Assembly: GCA_016937725.1 (NCBI GenBank)
Contig: JAFGVZ010000084.1
Coordinates: 1-26,202, forward strand
DNA: 26,202 nt
Source: Paracoccaceae bacterium
GTDB lineage: Bacteria; Pseudomonadota; Alphaproteobacteria; Rhodobacterales; Rhodobacteraceae
Reading direction: 5' to 3'
Shown here: positions 12,841 to 21,171 of the stretch, piece after piece
Layout: the number at the start of each line of letters is the position of its first letter
How positions within the stretch are numbered: the first letter of the stretch is position 1
Made by a program: the position numbers and the translations under genes
Notes under the pieces: model-generated
Databases searched by the model: none
The model's input: the letters and a program-made list of their open reading frames with translations, nothing else
Told to the model about the DNA's origin: nothing

Positions 12841-13842
12841 ATGACCGACACACCGCTCATCACCCGGCCCGAGGGGCTGTATTGCCCGGCGGGGGACTTC
12901 TACATTGACCCGCTGCGCCCCGTCGCGCGGGCGTTGATTACGCATGGCCACGCGGACCACGCCCGCGCGGGGCACGGGGCGGTGCTGGCCACGGCGCAGA
13001 CGCTCGACATCATGGCGCTGCGCTATGGCGCGGCATTTTGCCAGAGCAGACAGGTTGCCGAAGGGCAAATGCGAATCGGGGATGCAACCGTCAGCTTTCA
13101 CCCGGCGGGGCATGTGCTGGGGTCTGCCCAGATCAAGGTGGAAAGCGCGGGGCCGAGCGTGGTCGTGACCGGCGATTATGCCCGCACCCCGAACCCGGCT
13201 TGTGCGCCGTGGGAGCCCGTGCCCTGCGACATCTTCGTGACCGAGGCGACCTTTGCGCTGCCGGTCTTTCGCCATCCCGACCCGGCGCAGGAAATCGGCA
13301 AATTGCTGGCATCGGTCGCGGCATTTCCGGACCGCGCGCATCTGGTCGGCGCCTATGCTTTGGGCAAGGCGCAGCGCGTCATCATGCTGTTGCGCCAAGC
13401 GGGCTATGACGCGCCGATCTACATTCACGGCGCGTTGCAAAAGCTGTGCGATTACCACCTGTCCCAAAGCGTGCCCTTGGGCGATTTGCGCCCCGCCACG
13501 GTCGCGTGCGGCAAGAAGGGTGATTTCGCGGGTGCGATCATCGTCGCGCCACCATCGGCCTTTGCCGCGACATGGGCGCAGCGATTTCCCGACCCGGTCA
13601 TCTGCTTTGCAAGCGGCTGGATGATGGTGCGCGCGCGGGCGCGGCAACGGGGGGTGGAATTGCCGCTGATCATTTCCGACCATGTGGACTGGCCTGAACT
13701 GACCGCGACCATCACCGAATTGAACCCGGCCGAAACATGGGTCACGCATGGCCGCGAGGATGCGATCTTGCGCTGGTGCGCGTTGCAGGGGCGCGTCGCA
13801 AAGCCCTTGCGGCTGGTCGGCTACGAGGATGAACCGGAATGA
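12841..13842 (+). CDS. Ligase-associated DNA exonuclease (MBL fold / beta-CASP-like)
   Basis: A 333-residue metallo-beta-lactamase-fold nuclease of the ligase-associated exonuclease family (TIGR04122 type), also annotated as an mRNA 3'-end processing factor. The metal site is visible as H35, H37, D39 and H40 in THGHADHA, H91 in GHVLGSAQI and D112 in VTGDYAR. EGLYCPAGDFYIDPLRPV at the N-terminus is characteristic. Late residues H234-G-A-L and SDHVDW are consistent with the beta-CASP region. ATG 12841 has AAAGG closely upstream; TTG 12829 is an alternative. The stop overlaps the ligase start by four bases (ATGA), implying translational coupling. With the ligase, PdeM and DEXH helicase nearby it forms the full four-gene DNA damage response set. 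The precise DNA substrate is not evident from sequence. Confidence 0.93.
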   Translation: MTDTPLITRPEGLYCPAGDFYIDPLRPVARALITHGHADHARAGHGAVLATAQTLDIMALRYGAAFCQSRQVAEGQMRIGDATVSFHPAGHVLGSAQIKVESAGPSVVVTGDYARTPNPACAPWEPVPCDIFVTEATFALPVFRHPDPAQEIGKLLASVAAFPDRAHLVGAYALGKAQRVIMLLRQAGYDAPIYIHGALQKLCDYHLSQSVPLGDLRPATVACGKKGDFAGAIIVAPPSAFAATWAQRFPDPVICFASGWMMVRARARQRGVELPLIISDHVDWPELTATITELNPAETWVTHGREDAILRWCALQGRVAKPLRLVGYEDEPE

Positions 13843-15404
13843 TCGGGGCCTTTGCAGACCTGCTGGAGCGGTTGGCCTTCACCCCGCAACGCTTGCGCAA
13901 GCTGGACCATCTGCGCCAGTATTTCGCGGCCCAGCCCGACCCCGAGCGCGGGTTGGCGCTCGCGGCGCTGACGGGCGATCTGGGGTTGCGGGCGGTCACG
14001 CCGTCTTTATTGCGCGGGCTTGCAAGCGATCGGCTGGACCCGGAACTCTTCGCCATCAGCTACGACTTTGTCGGCGATCTGGCCGAAACCATCGCTTTGG
14101 CATGGCCGGACGCAGTGCCGGGGCCGGATGTGGCCTTGTCCGATCTGGTGGCCGAATTGCGCGACACGCCGAAAGCGGGCCTGCCGCAGGCGATTGCCGC
14201 GCGGCTCGACGCGCTTGGTCCATCTCAACGCTACGCATACCTGAAGCTCGCCACGGGCGGCTTGCGCGTGGGCGTCTCTGCCCGACTGGCGCGGCAGGCG
14301 GTGGCGGATTTCGGCGGGCTGGCGCTGGCAGAGGTGGAAGAGCTTTGGCACGGGCTGACCCCACCCTATGCCGAGCTGTTCGCATGGGCCGAGGGGGGCG
14401 CGAAACCCGTCTCTGCCGCGCGCGCGCCGTTCCGGCCTGTGATGCTCTCGACCGCGATCGACCTTGACGGCTTGCAGGTGCTGGACCCGGCAGACTTCAC
14501 CGCCGAATGGAAATGGGACGGCATCCGCGTGCAAGCCGTATCCGACCATGGCACAAGGCGGCTTTATTCGCGCACGGGCGATGACATTTCTGGCGCGTTC
14601 CCAGACCTGCTGGCGGCGCTGAATTTCGATGGCGTGATCGACGGCGAGTTGTTGGTGCGACGGGGCGATCAGGTCGCTCCTTTCAACGATCTGCAAACCC
14701 GGCTTGGCCGTAAAGCCCCCAGCGCCAAGCTGCAAGCCAGCCATCCGGCAGCCTTGCGCGCCTATGACCTGCTGATCTGGGCGGGGCGCGACTTGCGGGG
14801 CGAGAGCTTTGCCATCCGCCGCGCGGCGTTGGAGCAAGCGGTTGTGGCGCTGGACCCGGCGCGGGTGGACCTGTCGCCCCTGCTTCCCTTTGCGAGCTGG
14901 GACGATCTCGCCCGCCTGCGTGCGGACCCGCCGAATGCGGTTATCGAAGGGGTGATGATCAAGCACCGCGCCAGCCCCTATCTGGGCGGTCGGATCAAGG
15001 GGCATTGGTTCAAGTGGAAACGCGACCCGATGCGGGTTGATGCCGTTCTGCTGTATGCTCAACGCGGACATGGCAAACGCTCGGGCTATTATTCCGACTT
15101 CACCTTCGGGGTGTGGGATGCGGGCGCGCTGGTGCCAGTGGGCAAGGCTTATTTCGGCTTTACCGATGCCGAGTTGAAAGAGCTGGACCGTTTCGTGCGC
15201 AACAACACGGTCGAGCGGTTCGGGCCGGTGCGCGCGGTCGCGCCTTTGATGGTGGTGGAGGTGGCGTTTGAAGGGCTGAACCTGTCGCCGCGCCACAAAT
15301 CTGGCGTAGCCATGCGGTTCCCGCGCATTTCGCGCCTGCGGGCGGACAAGCCTGCGGTGGACGCGGATACGTTGGAGAGCTTGAGAGCGCTTTTGCCAAA
15401 ATGA
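13839..15404 (+). CDS. ATP-dependent DNA ligase, exonuclease-associated bacterial type
   Basis: A 521-residue ATP-dependent ligase (TIGR04120 type), separate from the NAD-dependent replicative LigA. It seals nicks by forming a lysyl-AMP intermediate. Residues about 1-195 form the N-terminal DNA-binding domain. The nucleotidyltransferase domain holds motif I at 223-230 (EWKWDGIR) with the adenylated K225, SRTGDDIS near 244-251, motif III DGELLV at 268-273, motif IV IEGVMIK at 369-375, and motif V with WFKWKR at 390-395. The OB domain follows, with FEGLNLSPRHKSGVAMRFPRI near the end. The length matches the family. The gene overlaps the exonuclease by four bases. It is followed after the stop by a small GC hairpin (15405-15417) and faces PdeM tail to tail, 17 bases apart. 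Confidence 0.95.
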   Translation: MIGAFADLLERLAFTPQRLRKLDHLRQYFAAQPDPERGLALAALTGDLGLRAVTPSLLRGLASDRLDPELFAISYDFVGDLAETIALAWPDAVPGPDVALSDLVAELRDTPKAGLPQAIAARLDALGPSQRYAYLKLATGGLRVGVSARLARQAVADFGGLALAEVEELWHGLTPPYAELFAWAEGGAKPVSAARAPFRPVMLSTAIDLDGLQVLDPADFTAEWKWDGIRVQAVSDHGTRRLYSRTGDDISGAFPDLLAALNFDGVIDGELLVRRGDQVAPFNDLQTRLGRKAPSAKLQASHPAALRAYDLLIWAGRDLRGESFAIRRAALEQAVVALDPARVDLSPLLPFASWDDLARLRADPPNAVIEGVMIKHRASPYLGGRIKGHWFKWKRDPMRVDAVLLYAQRGHGKRSGYYSDFTFGVWDAGALVPVGKAYFGFTDAELKELDRFVRNNTVERFGPVRAVAPLMVVEVAFEGLNLSPRHKSGVAMRFPRISRLRADKPAVDADTLESLRALLPK

Positions 15405-15417
15405 GGGGCTGCGCCCC
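15405..15417 (+). terminator. Short GC hairpin after the ligase gene
   Basis: GGGGC (15405-15409), TGC loop, GCCCC (15413-15417) begins directly at the ligase stop codon. The stem is only five pairs and no T run follows, so it is a weak terminator at best. Its TGC loop is the same as in the second hairpin of the nearby modular repeat. Confidence 0.35.
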
Positions 15418-15421
15418 AAGG

Positions 15422-16108
15422 CTATATTTGAGGGGGGCGCTGCCCCCTACGCGCGTGCCGCGCGTGCCCCCCGGCGTATTTGGGGCAAGATGAAGCGAGG
15501 GGAACCATCCGGGTGCGCGTGCCGGTGGTGATGGCATGGCCCTTGGGAACCAAAGCGGTCAGCGCAGGATTGGTGGCGTCAAGCCCGCCGGTATAGGCCC
15601 CGTAGGCGGGAAGGATCAGGTGATCTGCCCCGACAAGGAAAGCGGGCAGGCGGCGGCCCGCCAGCGTGATCTTGGGGTGGTAATGGCCAGAGATGTCGGG
15701 GCCTTGGGCGGCGATATGGCGCAGGGTCAGGCCGCTTAGGGTTAGGTCCGGTAATCCCGACGCCTGCGGGTCGTGATTGCCGGTAATCCAGACGGTTTCG
15801 TGCTGCGCCGCGATCTGGTTCAGTGTGGCGCTTGCCTCTTGGGGGAGTGCGGTTGCAGCCGCGTCGTCGTCGAACGTGTCGCCCAACGCGATAAGCCGCT
15901 GCGCGCGGGTGCTGTGCAAATCGTTTGCAAGGCGCGCGAGGGTTGCTTGTGTCTCGTAAGGGGGCAGCAGCGCGCCGCCGCGCCTTGCCATGCGTTCGGA
16001 TTTGCCCAAATGCAGGTCGGCCACCAAAAGCGCATCCTGCGCAGGCCAGTGCAGCGCGCCCGTGGGCAGCGCGGTGAAGCTTTGGCCGTGGAACGTGAAG
16101 GCGGTCAT
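15422..16108 (-). CDS. pdeM: Ligase-associated DNA damage response endonuclease PdeM, with repeat-derived C-terminus
   Basis: A 228-residue binuclear metallophosphoesterase (TIGR04123 type). A Pseudomonas putida relative (MPE) is a manganese-dependent endonuclease that cuts single-stranded DNA. The metal ligands appear in order: D31 and H33 in ADLHLGK, D77 in ALGDTFDD, N111-H112-D113 in ITGNHDP, and H142 and H144 in SGHYHPK. The start ATG overlaps the helicase stop by four bases (16105-16108), so the two are coupled with the helicase first. The last 24 residues (205-228), beginning about LASSCPKYAGG, are encoded by the modular repeat at 15431-15503 and beyond. They are rich in Arg, Gly and Pro, unlike the rest of the protein. 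The original stop was probably lost into the repeat, so this tail is unlikely to be functional. Confidence 0.92.
   Translation of the reverse strand: MTAFTFHGQSFTALPTGALHWPAQDALLVADLHLGKSERMARRGGALLPPYETQATLARLANDLHSTRAQRLIALGDTFDDDAAATALPQEASATLNQIAAQHETVWITGNHDPQASGLPDLTLSGLTLRHIAAQGPDISGHYHPKITLAGRRLPAFLVGADHLILPAYGAYTGGLDATNPALTALVPKGHAITTGTRTRMVPLASSCPKYAGGHARHARRGQRPPQI
15431..15503. repeat. Modular hairpin repeat, copy B (within the pdeM 3' end)
   Basis: Same module order as copy A at 1551. Hairpin 1: GGGGGC (15433-15438), GCT loop, GCCCCC (15442-15447). Hairpin 2: ACGCGCG (15449-15455), TGC loop, CGCGCGT (15459-15465). Tail: CCCCCCGG, CGTATTTG, GGGCAAGATGAAG, GAGGGG (15467-15503). 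The tail points toward pdeM, as in copy A toward lldD, and here it is read as coding sequence. Confidence 0.7.
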
Positions 16109-18525
16109 GCGCTGGTTTTGGCGCGGCCTTCATCCAACTGCAAGCCCGCCTCTGCCATCATGCGGGTGGCTTCCTCGTCCAGCAGCCGCTCAGAGCCGGC
16201 CCCACGTATGGGAATGCGGCCCGCTTCCAGCATCAGGGGTGCTGCGAAGGGCGTGACATGGGGCGGCAGCGAATGCACGATATGGGGCCGCGCGCGCAGC
16301 ATTTCCTCGATCCGGCCGAAATCGGCCAGCCCGCGCATGGATTCCTGCTTGGTGATGCGCAAGAGCAGATGATCGGGGTCGAATTTGCGCAAGGTGTCAT
16401 AGAGGATATCGCTGGAAAACGTTGCCTGTTTGCCGGATTTGCGCTGGCCCGGCAGGTTCCTTTGCAACAGTCCCGAAATGGTGGCGACCGCACGGAAGGT
16501 GCGTTTCATCACGGCGTTTTCGGCGAGCCATGTTTCCATCCCGTCGCGCAGGCCATCGGGGTCCAGCAGCGGGGCCGGGTCGCGCACCGGGTCGAGCGAC
16601 CAGACCAGCAGCGCGTAATCGGTGGCCACAAAGCCCAAGGGCGCGAGCTTGGCTTGCTCCATGCGGTGCGTCAGCAGCAAGCCAAGCGTCTGGTTGGCGT
16701 TGCGCCCCGCGAAGGAGTAAAGCGCGAAATACCACCGCCCGCCGCGAAGAAAACTCTCGCAGGTCATGGTGCCGGGGGTCGGAAGCGTTGCCACCTCTGC
16801 CTGAAGGGCCAGCCATTCGGCGGTGTGATCGGGCAGGGCGGCCCAAGTCGCCTTGTCGCCGATCAGGTCCAGCACGCGGGCCGAAAGTTCGGTCGAGGTG
16901 GCCATTTTCAGCCCGTTGAACACGGCGATCTTGGGTTCTCGAGTGGGTTGAGGCGTGACCTCGACCACCATGTCGCGCAAGCGGTCGTAGCGCACGGTTT
17001 GGCCGCCGATCAGGAAGGTGTCGCCGGGGGACAGCGACGCTGCGAAGCTTTCCTCGATCTCGCCCAAGGGGGCACCGCCGCGCGGGCCGCGCCGGACGGA
17101 TAGCAGTTCGGGTGCCACGATGGTGCCGATATTCATCCGAATATCGCGGGCGGCGCGCGGGTCGCGGAGCTGCCATTGGCCGTTTCGCTGCATCAGCCGT
17201 TGCCAGCGGTCATAGGCCCGCAGCGCGTAGCCGCCGGTGGCGACGAAATCCAGACAATCGTCGAATTGCGCGCGGCTCAGGCCCGCATAGGGGCCAGCGC
17301 GGCGGATTTCGTGGAACAGTGCATCGGCGTCGAACGGCCCCGCGCAAGCCAGTGTCAGGATGTGTTGGCAGAGCACGTCCAAGCCCCCTACCGGGGGCAG
17401 GCCGTCGCCGTCCAACTCTCCCGCTTGCACGGCTTGCAGCGCAGCGATGCATTCCAGCACCTCGAACCGGTTTGCGGGCACGATGCGGGCGCGCGAGGGC
17501 GTGTCAAACCGGTGGTTCGCGCGGCCAATGCGCTGCACCATCCGCTTGATGTTCTTGGGCGCGCCGATCTGGATGACCAGATCCACATCGCCCCAATCCA
17601 GCCCCAGATCGAGCGAGCCAGTCGCTACCACCGCGCGTAACGTGCCTTGCGCCATGGCCGCTTCGACCTTGTGGCGCGCGTCGCGCGACAGGCTGCCATG
17701 GTGCAACCCGATGGGCAGGTTTTCATCATTGACCGCCCAGAGCGCCTGAAAGAACAATTCTGCCTGCGCGCGGGTGTTAATGAAGACAAGCGTCAGGCGG
17801 GCCTTGCGGATAGCCGCCAGCACGTCGCGCGCGGCATAAGCACCGCCTGCGCCTGACCATGGCGGCGTGGCGGTGGTGGGTAGCATGGCAATGTCGGGGG
17901 GCGGGCCGGGATCGGCCAAAACCACATCGGCGCCGCCCATGAATTGCGCAAGGGCTTCGGGGTTTTCGACGGTCGCCGACAGCCCCGCCATGCGCAGCCC
18001 CGGCGCAAGATTCATCAGCCGCGCCAGCCCGAGCGCCAGTTGATCGCCGCGCTTGCTGTCCGCTAGGGCGTGAATCTCGTCGATGACCACGCGTTTTAGC
18101 CCCGCGAAGATGCGCGGCGCTTCCGGGTAGGATAGCATCAGCGCCAAGCTTTCAGGCGTGGTCAGAAGCACATGCGGCGGGTCCACGCGTTGACGGGCGC
18201 GGCGGGTGGCAGAGGTGTCGCCGGTGCGGTCTTCAATGCGTAAATCGAGCCCCAGATCGGCCACGGGCCGCGACAGATTACGCGCAATGTCATGCGTCAG
18301 CGCCTTGAGCGGCGAGACATAGAGCGTGTGCATCCCCGGCCCCATCGCGCCGGTGCAGGCATCGGCCAGCGTGGGCAGAAACCCCGCCAGCGTCTTGCCG
18401 CCGCCGGTGGGGGCGATCAACAGCGCATGGCCGGGCGCGCGCAGCATGTCCAACTGGTGCCGGTGGGGCTGCCAGCCTTGAGCGGTGAACCAGTTTGCAA
18501 GCGGGGCGGGGAGGGGCTGTGTCAT
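16105..18525 (-). CDS. Ligase-associated DNA damage response DEXH-box helicase (Lhr-like)
   Basis: An 806-residue superfamily 2 helicase (TIGR04121 type) related to the Lhr core. It is expected to unwind DNA using ATP. The Q-like motif HRHQLDML is near residue 23, and Walker A is APTGGGKT at 38-45 with K44. TTPESLALM lies at 122-130, the DEIH box at 149-152, motif III GLSAT at 181-185, and motif VI QRIGRANH at 331-338. The winged-helix and Lhr-core C-terminal domains occupy the remainder. ATG 18525 is preferred (AGGG upstream); a TTG four codons earlier is possible. The gene overlaps pdeM by four bases. Exonuclease and ligase lie on the opposite strand beyond pdeM, making two convergent coupled pairs. 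The upstream divergent region toward tctC is AT-rich. I see no LexA box there. Confidence 0.95.
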   Translation of the reverse strand: MTQPLPAPLANWFTAQGWQPHRHQLDMLRAPGHALLIAPTGGGKTLAGFLPTLADACTGAMGPGMHTLYVSPLKALTHDIARNLSRPVADLGLDLRIEDRTGDTSATRRARQRVDPPHVLLTTPESLALMLSYPEAPRIFAGLKRVVIDEIHALADSKRGDQLALGLARLMNLAPGLRMAGLSATVENPEALAQFMGGADVVLADPGPPPDIAMLPTTATPPWSGAGGAYAARDVLAAIRKARLTLVFINTRAQAELFFQALWAVNDENLPIGLHHGSLSRDARHKVEAAMAQGTLRAVVATGSLDLGLDWGDVDLVIQIGAPKNIKRMVQRIGRANHRFDTPSRARIVPANRFEVLECIAALQAVQAGELDGDGLPPVGGLDVLCQHILTLACAGPFDADALFHEIRRAGPYAGLSRAQFDDCLDFVATGGYALRAYDRWQRLMQRNGQWQLRDPRAARDIRMNIGTIVAPELLSVRRGPRGGAPLGEIEESFAASLSPGDTFLIGGQTVRYDRLRDMVVEVTPQPTREPKIAVFNGLKMATSTELSARVLDLIGDKATWAALPDHTAEWLALQAEVATLPTPGTMTCESFLRGGRWYFALYSFAGRNANQTLGLLLTHRMEQAKLAPLGFVATDYALLVWSLDPVRDPAPLLDPDGLRDGMETWLAENAVMKRTFRAVATISGLLQRNLPGQRKSGKQATFSSDILYDTLRKFDPDHLLLRITKQESMRGLADFGRIEEMLRARPHIVHSLPPHVTPFAAPLMLEAGRIPIRGAGSERLLDEEATRMMAEAGLQLDEGRAKTSA

Positions 18526-18564
18526 GTCGCCCTGCAAGCTAGGGCGCGGGCCGGGCAGGGGAAG

Positions 18565-18610
18565 CTATCTGAATTATATATAAACTTTATAGTATACATG
18601 TGTAATTTGC
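18565..18610 (+). promoter_or_regulatory. AT-rich promoter region of the tct operon
   Basis: This stretch is almost entirely A and T within a GC-rich region, in the 124-base gap between the divergent helicase gene and tctC. TATACA (18593-18598) is a possible -10 with TGAATT (18570-18575) as a poor -35 at 17 bases. GTATAC within it is a short palindrome that could be part of an operator. The exact elements are uncertain. Confidence 0.35.
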
Positions 18611-18649
18611 CCTGTTAGGCTTTGCTCACATCACTAGGGAGGATGGACC

Positions 18650-19600
18650 ATGACAAAGACCAAACTGACACCTTTTGCGAGCCTTTTGGGCGCTGTTGCT
18701 GGCTTGGCCCTTGCCGCGCCCGCCTTTGCGCAGGATTTCCCCAGCCGGGCAATCGAATATATCATTCCGTTCAATCCGGGCGGCGAATCCGACATTACCG
18801 CGCGGATGCAAGAACCGATGATGGAAGAGGCGCTGGGCGTCGGCGTGAACGTGCGCCATCAGCCGGGCGGCGGTGGCGCGGTCGCTTGGGCAGAGTTCCA
18901 AGGCAATGCCGAACCCGATGGGCATGAAATTATCGGCATCAACCTGCCGCATATCGTGGGCCAGCCCATTCAGCGGGCCGATTCCGGGTATACGACCGAC
19001 GGGTTTGATATCATCACGTGGTTCCACTTCACGCCGCATGTGCTGGTGGTGCGCGCCGACAGCCAGTTTCAGACGCTTGAGGATGTGGTGAATTTCGCCA
19101 AGGAGAACCCGCAATCGCTGACCGTGGGCGGGTCGGGCACCTTTTCCGGCAACCATCTGGAAACCTTGCGGATGGAGCAACTGACCGAAGCGGATGTGAC
19201 CTATATTCCCTTCACCGGAACCGGGCCGTTGCCTGCGGCTATCTTGGGCGGTCATGTGGGGGCGGTGATCTCGAACTCCACGCTGGCGGTGCAGATGGGC
19301 GATGATGTGCGCACGCTCGCCGTGGCGTCGGAAGAACGGTTGAATGTTTTGCCAGACACCCCCACCTTCCGCGAATTGGGCTACGACATTGTCGGCGGCA
19401 CCTATCGCGGTGTGGCCGCGCCCAAAGGCACGCCGGCCGACCGGGTCGAGATGCTGGCAGACCTGTTCACCGAGATGAACACCACCATGGCAGAGCGGCA
19501 GGTGCCGATGGGCTTCCAGATGACCGATATTCGCGGTCAGGCGGCGGTCGATCTGCTGGCGCGCCTGCGCGACCAATATGGCGATTTCCTGACGCAATAA
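18650..19600 (+). CDS. tctC: TTT transporter periplasmic substrate-binding protein (TctC/Bug family)
   Basis: A 316-residue periplasmic binding protein for a tripartite tricarboxylate transporter. A signal peptide is clear: basic start MTKTK, hydrophobic stretch to residue 22 and the cleavage site AFA/QD after residue 27. The mature protein begins DFPSRAIEYIIPFNPGGESDITARM, the family's first ligand-binding segment. Further typical segments are VRHQPGGGGAVAW, VGGSGTFSGNHLE, YIPFTGTGPLPAAILGGHVGAV and GVAAPKGTPADRVEM. Such proteins bind organic acids such as citrate or other carboxylates. The ligand cannot be read from the sequence, but the downstream hydroxyacid dehydrogenase suggests a hydroxy or sulfo acid. 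The ribosome binding site GGGAGG is strong. A hairpin separates it from tctA. Confidence 0.93.
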   Translation: MTKTKLTPFASLLGAVAGLALAAPAFAQDFPSRAIEYIIPFNPGGESDITARMQEPMMEEALGVGVNVRHQPGGGGAVAWAEFQGNAEPDGHEIIGINLPHIVGQPIQRADSGYTTDGFDIITWFHFTPHVLVVRADSQFQTLEDVVNFAKENPQSLTVGGSGTFSGNHLETLRMEQLTEADVTYIPFTGTGPLPAAILGGHVGAVISNSTLAVQMGDDVRTLAVASEERLNVLPDTPTFRELGYDIVGGTYRGVAAPKGTPADRVEMLADLFTEMNTTMAERQVPMGFQMTDIRGQAAVDLLARLRDQYGDFLTQ

Positions 19601-19608
19601 TCGTTTTG

Positions 19609-19633
19609 CCCCGGCGGGCCTGGCCTGCCGGGG
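19609..19633 (+). terminator. Intercistronic hairpin between tctC and tctA
   Basis: CCCCGGC (19609-19615) pairs with GCCGGGG (19627-19633), with an 11-base GC-rich loop and no T run after it. It probably protects the 3' end of tctC mRNA or partially stops transcription, allowing more binding protein than membrane subunits, as is common in transporter operons. Confidence 0.5.
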
Positions 19634-19667
19634 CCTTCGACCACAATTCAACCCGTAAGGACCGATC

Positions 19668-21167
19668 ATGGATGTCCTGATCGCGGCGGCCTTGGCCGTT
19701 CTGCAACCCCATATGCTGTTGATCGTGCTGCTGGGCGTGACGGCGGGCCTGTTTGTCGGCGCGCTACCGGGGCTGACGGCTACGATGGCGCTGGCGCTGA
19801 TGCTGCCCTTCACCTTCGCCATGGACGCGCTGGAAGGGCTGGTCGCCCTTGGCGCAGTCTATATGGGCACGATCTATGGCGGCGCGTTCACCGCCATCCT
19901 GATCAACACGCCCGGCACACCGTCGTCCATCGCCACCACGTTTGATGGTCACCCGATGGCCAAACAGGGCCGCGCGCTGGAAGCGATCAGCATTGCCACG
20001 ATCGCCTCGGTCGTGGGCGGCGTTGTGGGCGTGGTGTTCCTGCTGCTGGCCGCGCCGCCCTTGGCGCAACTGGCGCTGAAATTCGGCCCGTCAGAGATGT
20101 TCTGGGTCGCCATTCTGGGGCTGACGCTGATCGGCTCGCTTTCGACCGGATCAGTGCTGAAGGGCCTGCTGGGCGGCGCGCTGGGCCTGTTGATCGGGAC
20201 CATCGGCATTTCGCCCATCGGCGGCGAATCGCGCTTTACCTTCGGCTGGCCACCGCTTCAGGCCGGGATTTCGTTGATCGTGGCGCTGATCGGCCTGTTC
20301 GTTATCCCCGAATTGCTGAACATGATGCGCCAAGGCCGCGCGGCAATCGACAGCACAGCGGGTTTGGGTGATGGCGGCTTTCGCTTTGGCGGCGCCATGC
20401 GCACGGTGTTCAGCAAGCCGGTGAACCTGATCCGGTCCTGCCTGATCGGCCAGATCATTGCGATCATTCCGGGCGCGGGCGGGTCGATCACCTCGCTTGT
20501 GGCCTATAACGAGGCCAAGCGCGGATCAGACGACCCCGACAGCTTCGGCAAGGGCAACCCGGAAGGGCTGGTCGCGTCCGAATCCAGCAATAACGTGATG
20601 GTCGCGGGGTCGATGGTGCCGCTGCTGACGCTGGGCATTCCCGGCGCGCCGCCCGATGCGGTCATCCTTGGGGTGATGCTGCTGCACGGTCTGCGACCGG
20701 GGTTGGAGCTGTTTTCGGAAACCGGCGTTCTGGCCAATGGCTTCATCATCTCGATGGGTCTGGCCGCGCTGATGCTGATCCCGGTCGGCCTGCTGGGCGG
20801 GCGGCTGATCTACCAAGTCATCATGCGGACACCGCATTACTTTCTGGTGCCGACCATTCTGGTCATCACCATGCTGGGCACCTATGCGCTGCGCAACAAT
20901 CTGGTCGATGTTGCGCTGATGCTGGGGCTGGGTGTCGTGGGCTTCGGCATTCGCGGGCTTGGGCTGGATGCCGCCCCGATCGTGCTGGGGCTGATCTTGG
21001 GCACTATTGCCGAACAAGGCTATGTCCAGACCATCTTGGGCGGCATGGCGATGGATATTCCCCAACTGCGCCTGCTGGAAAACACCCTCAGCCAGATCCT
21101 GATCGTGCTGACGGTGGCGGTCATAGGCTGGACAGCTTGGCCCCGCAAGCACAGGCGGAAGGAGTAA
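19668..21167 (+). CDS. tctA: TTT transporter large membrane subunit TctA
   Basis: A 499-residue inner-membrane permease with about eleven or twelve hydrophobic helices. The family hallmarks are present: LLGVTAGLFVGALPGLTATMALALMLPFTF near residues 17-46, MGTIYGGAFTAILINTPGTPSSIATTFDGHPMAKQG near 66-101, and the second, repeated half with GAGGSITSLVAYNEAKR and VPLLTLGIPGAPPDAVILG. It forms the proton- or sodium-driven channel together with TctB and takes substrate delivered by TctC. The C-terminus is basic (RKHRRKE) and cytoplasmic by the positive-inside rule. Spacing to tctB is four bases, with AAGGAG inside the end of this gene, so the two are coupled. Confidence 0.95.
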   Translation: MDVLIAAALAVLQPHMLLIVLLGVTAGLFVGALPGLTATMALALMLPFTFAMDALEGLVALGAVYMGTIYGGAFTAILINTPGTPSSIATTFDGHPMAKQGRALEAISIATIASVVGGVVGVVFLLLAAPPLAQLALKFGPSEMFWVAILGLTLIGSLSTGSVLKGLLGGALGLLIGTIGISPIGGESRFTFGWPPLQAGISLIVALIGLFVIPELLNMMRQGRAAIDSTAGLGDGGFRFGGAMRTVFSKPVNLIRSCLIGQIIAIIPGAGGSITSLVAYNEAKRGSDDPDSFGKGNPEGLVASESSNNVMVAGSMVPLLTLGIPGAPPDAVILGVMLLHGLRPGLELFSETGVLANGFIISMGLAALMLIPVGLLGGRLIYQVIMRTPHYFLVPTILVITMLGTYALRNNLVDVALMLGLGVVGFGIRGLGLDAAPIVLGLILGTIAEQGYVQTILGGMAMDIPQLRLLENTLSQILIVLTVAVIGWTAWPRKHRRKE

Positions 21168-21171
21168 GCCC

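Noticed and set aside
12565..13749. A 394-codon minus-strand frame across the exonuclease gene
   Set aside because: It is antisense to an exonuclease with intact metal-binding motifs and has no domain of its own.
18526..18649. LexA (SOS) box for the DNA repair genes
   Set aside because: The alphaproteobacterial pattern GTTC/GAAC repeated with seven bases between is absent here and in 12781-12840.
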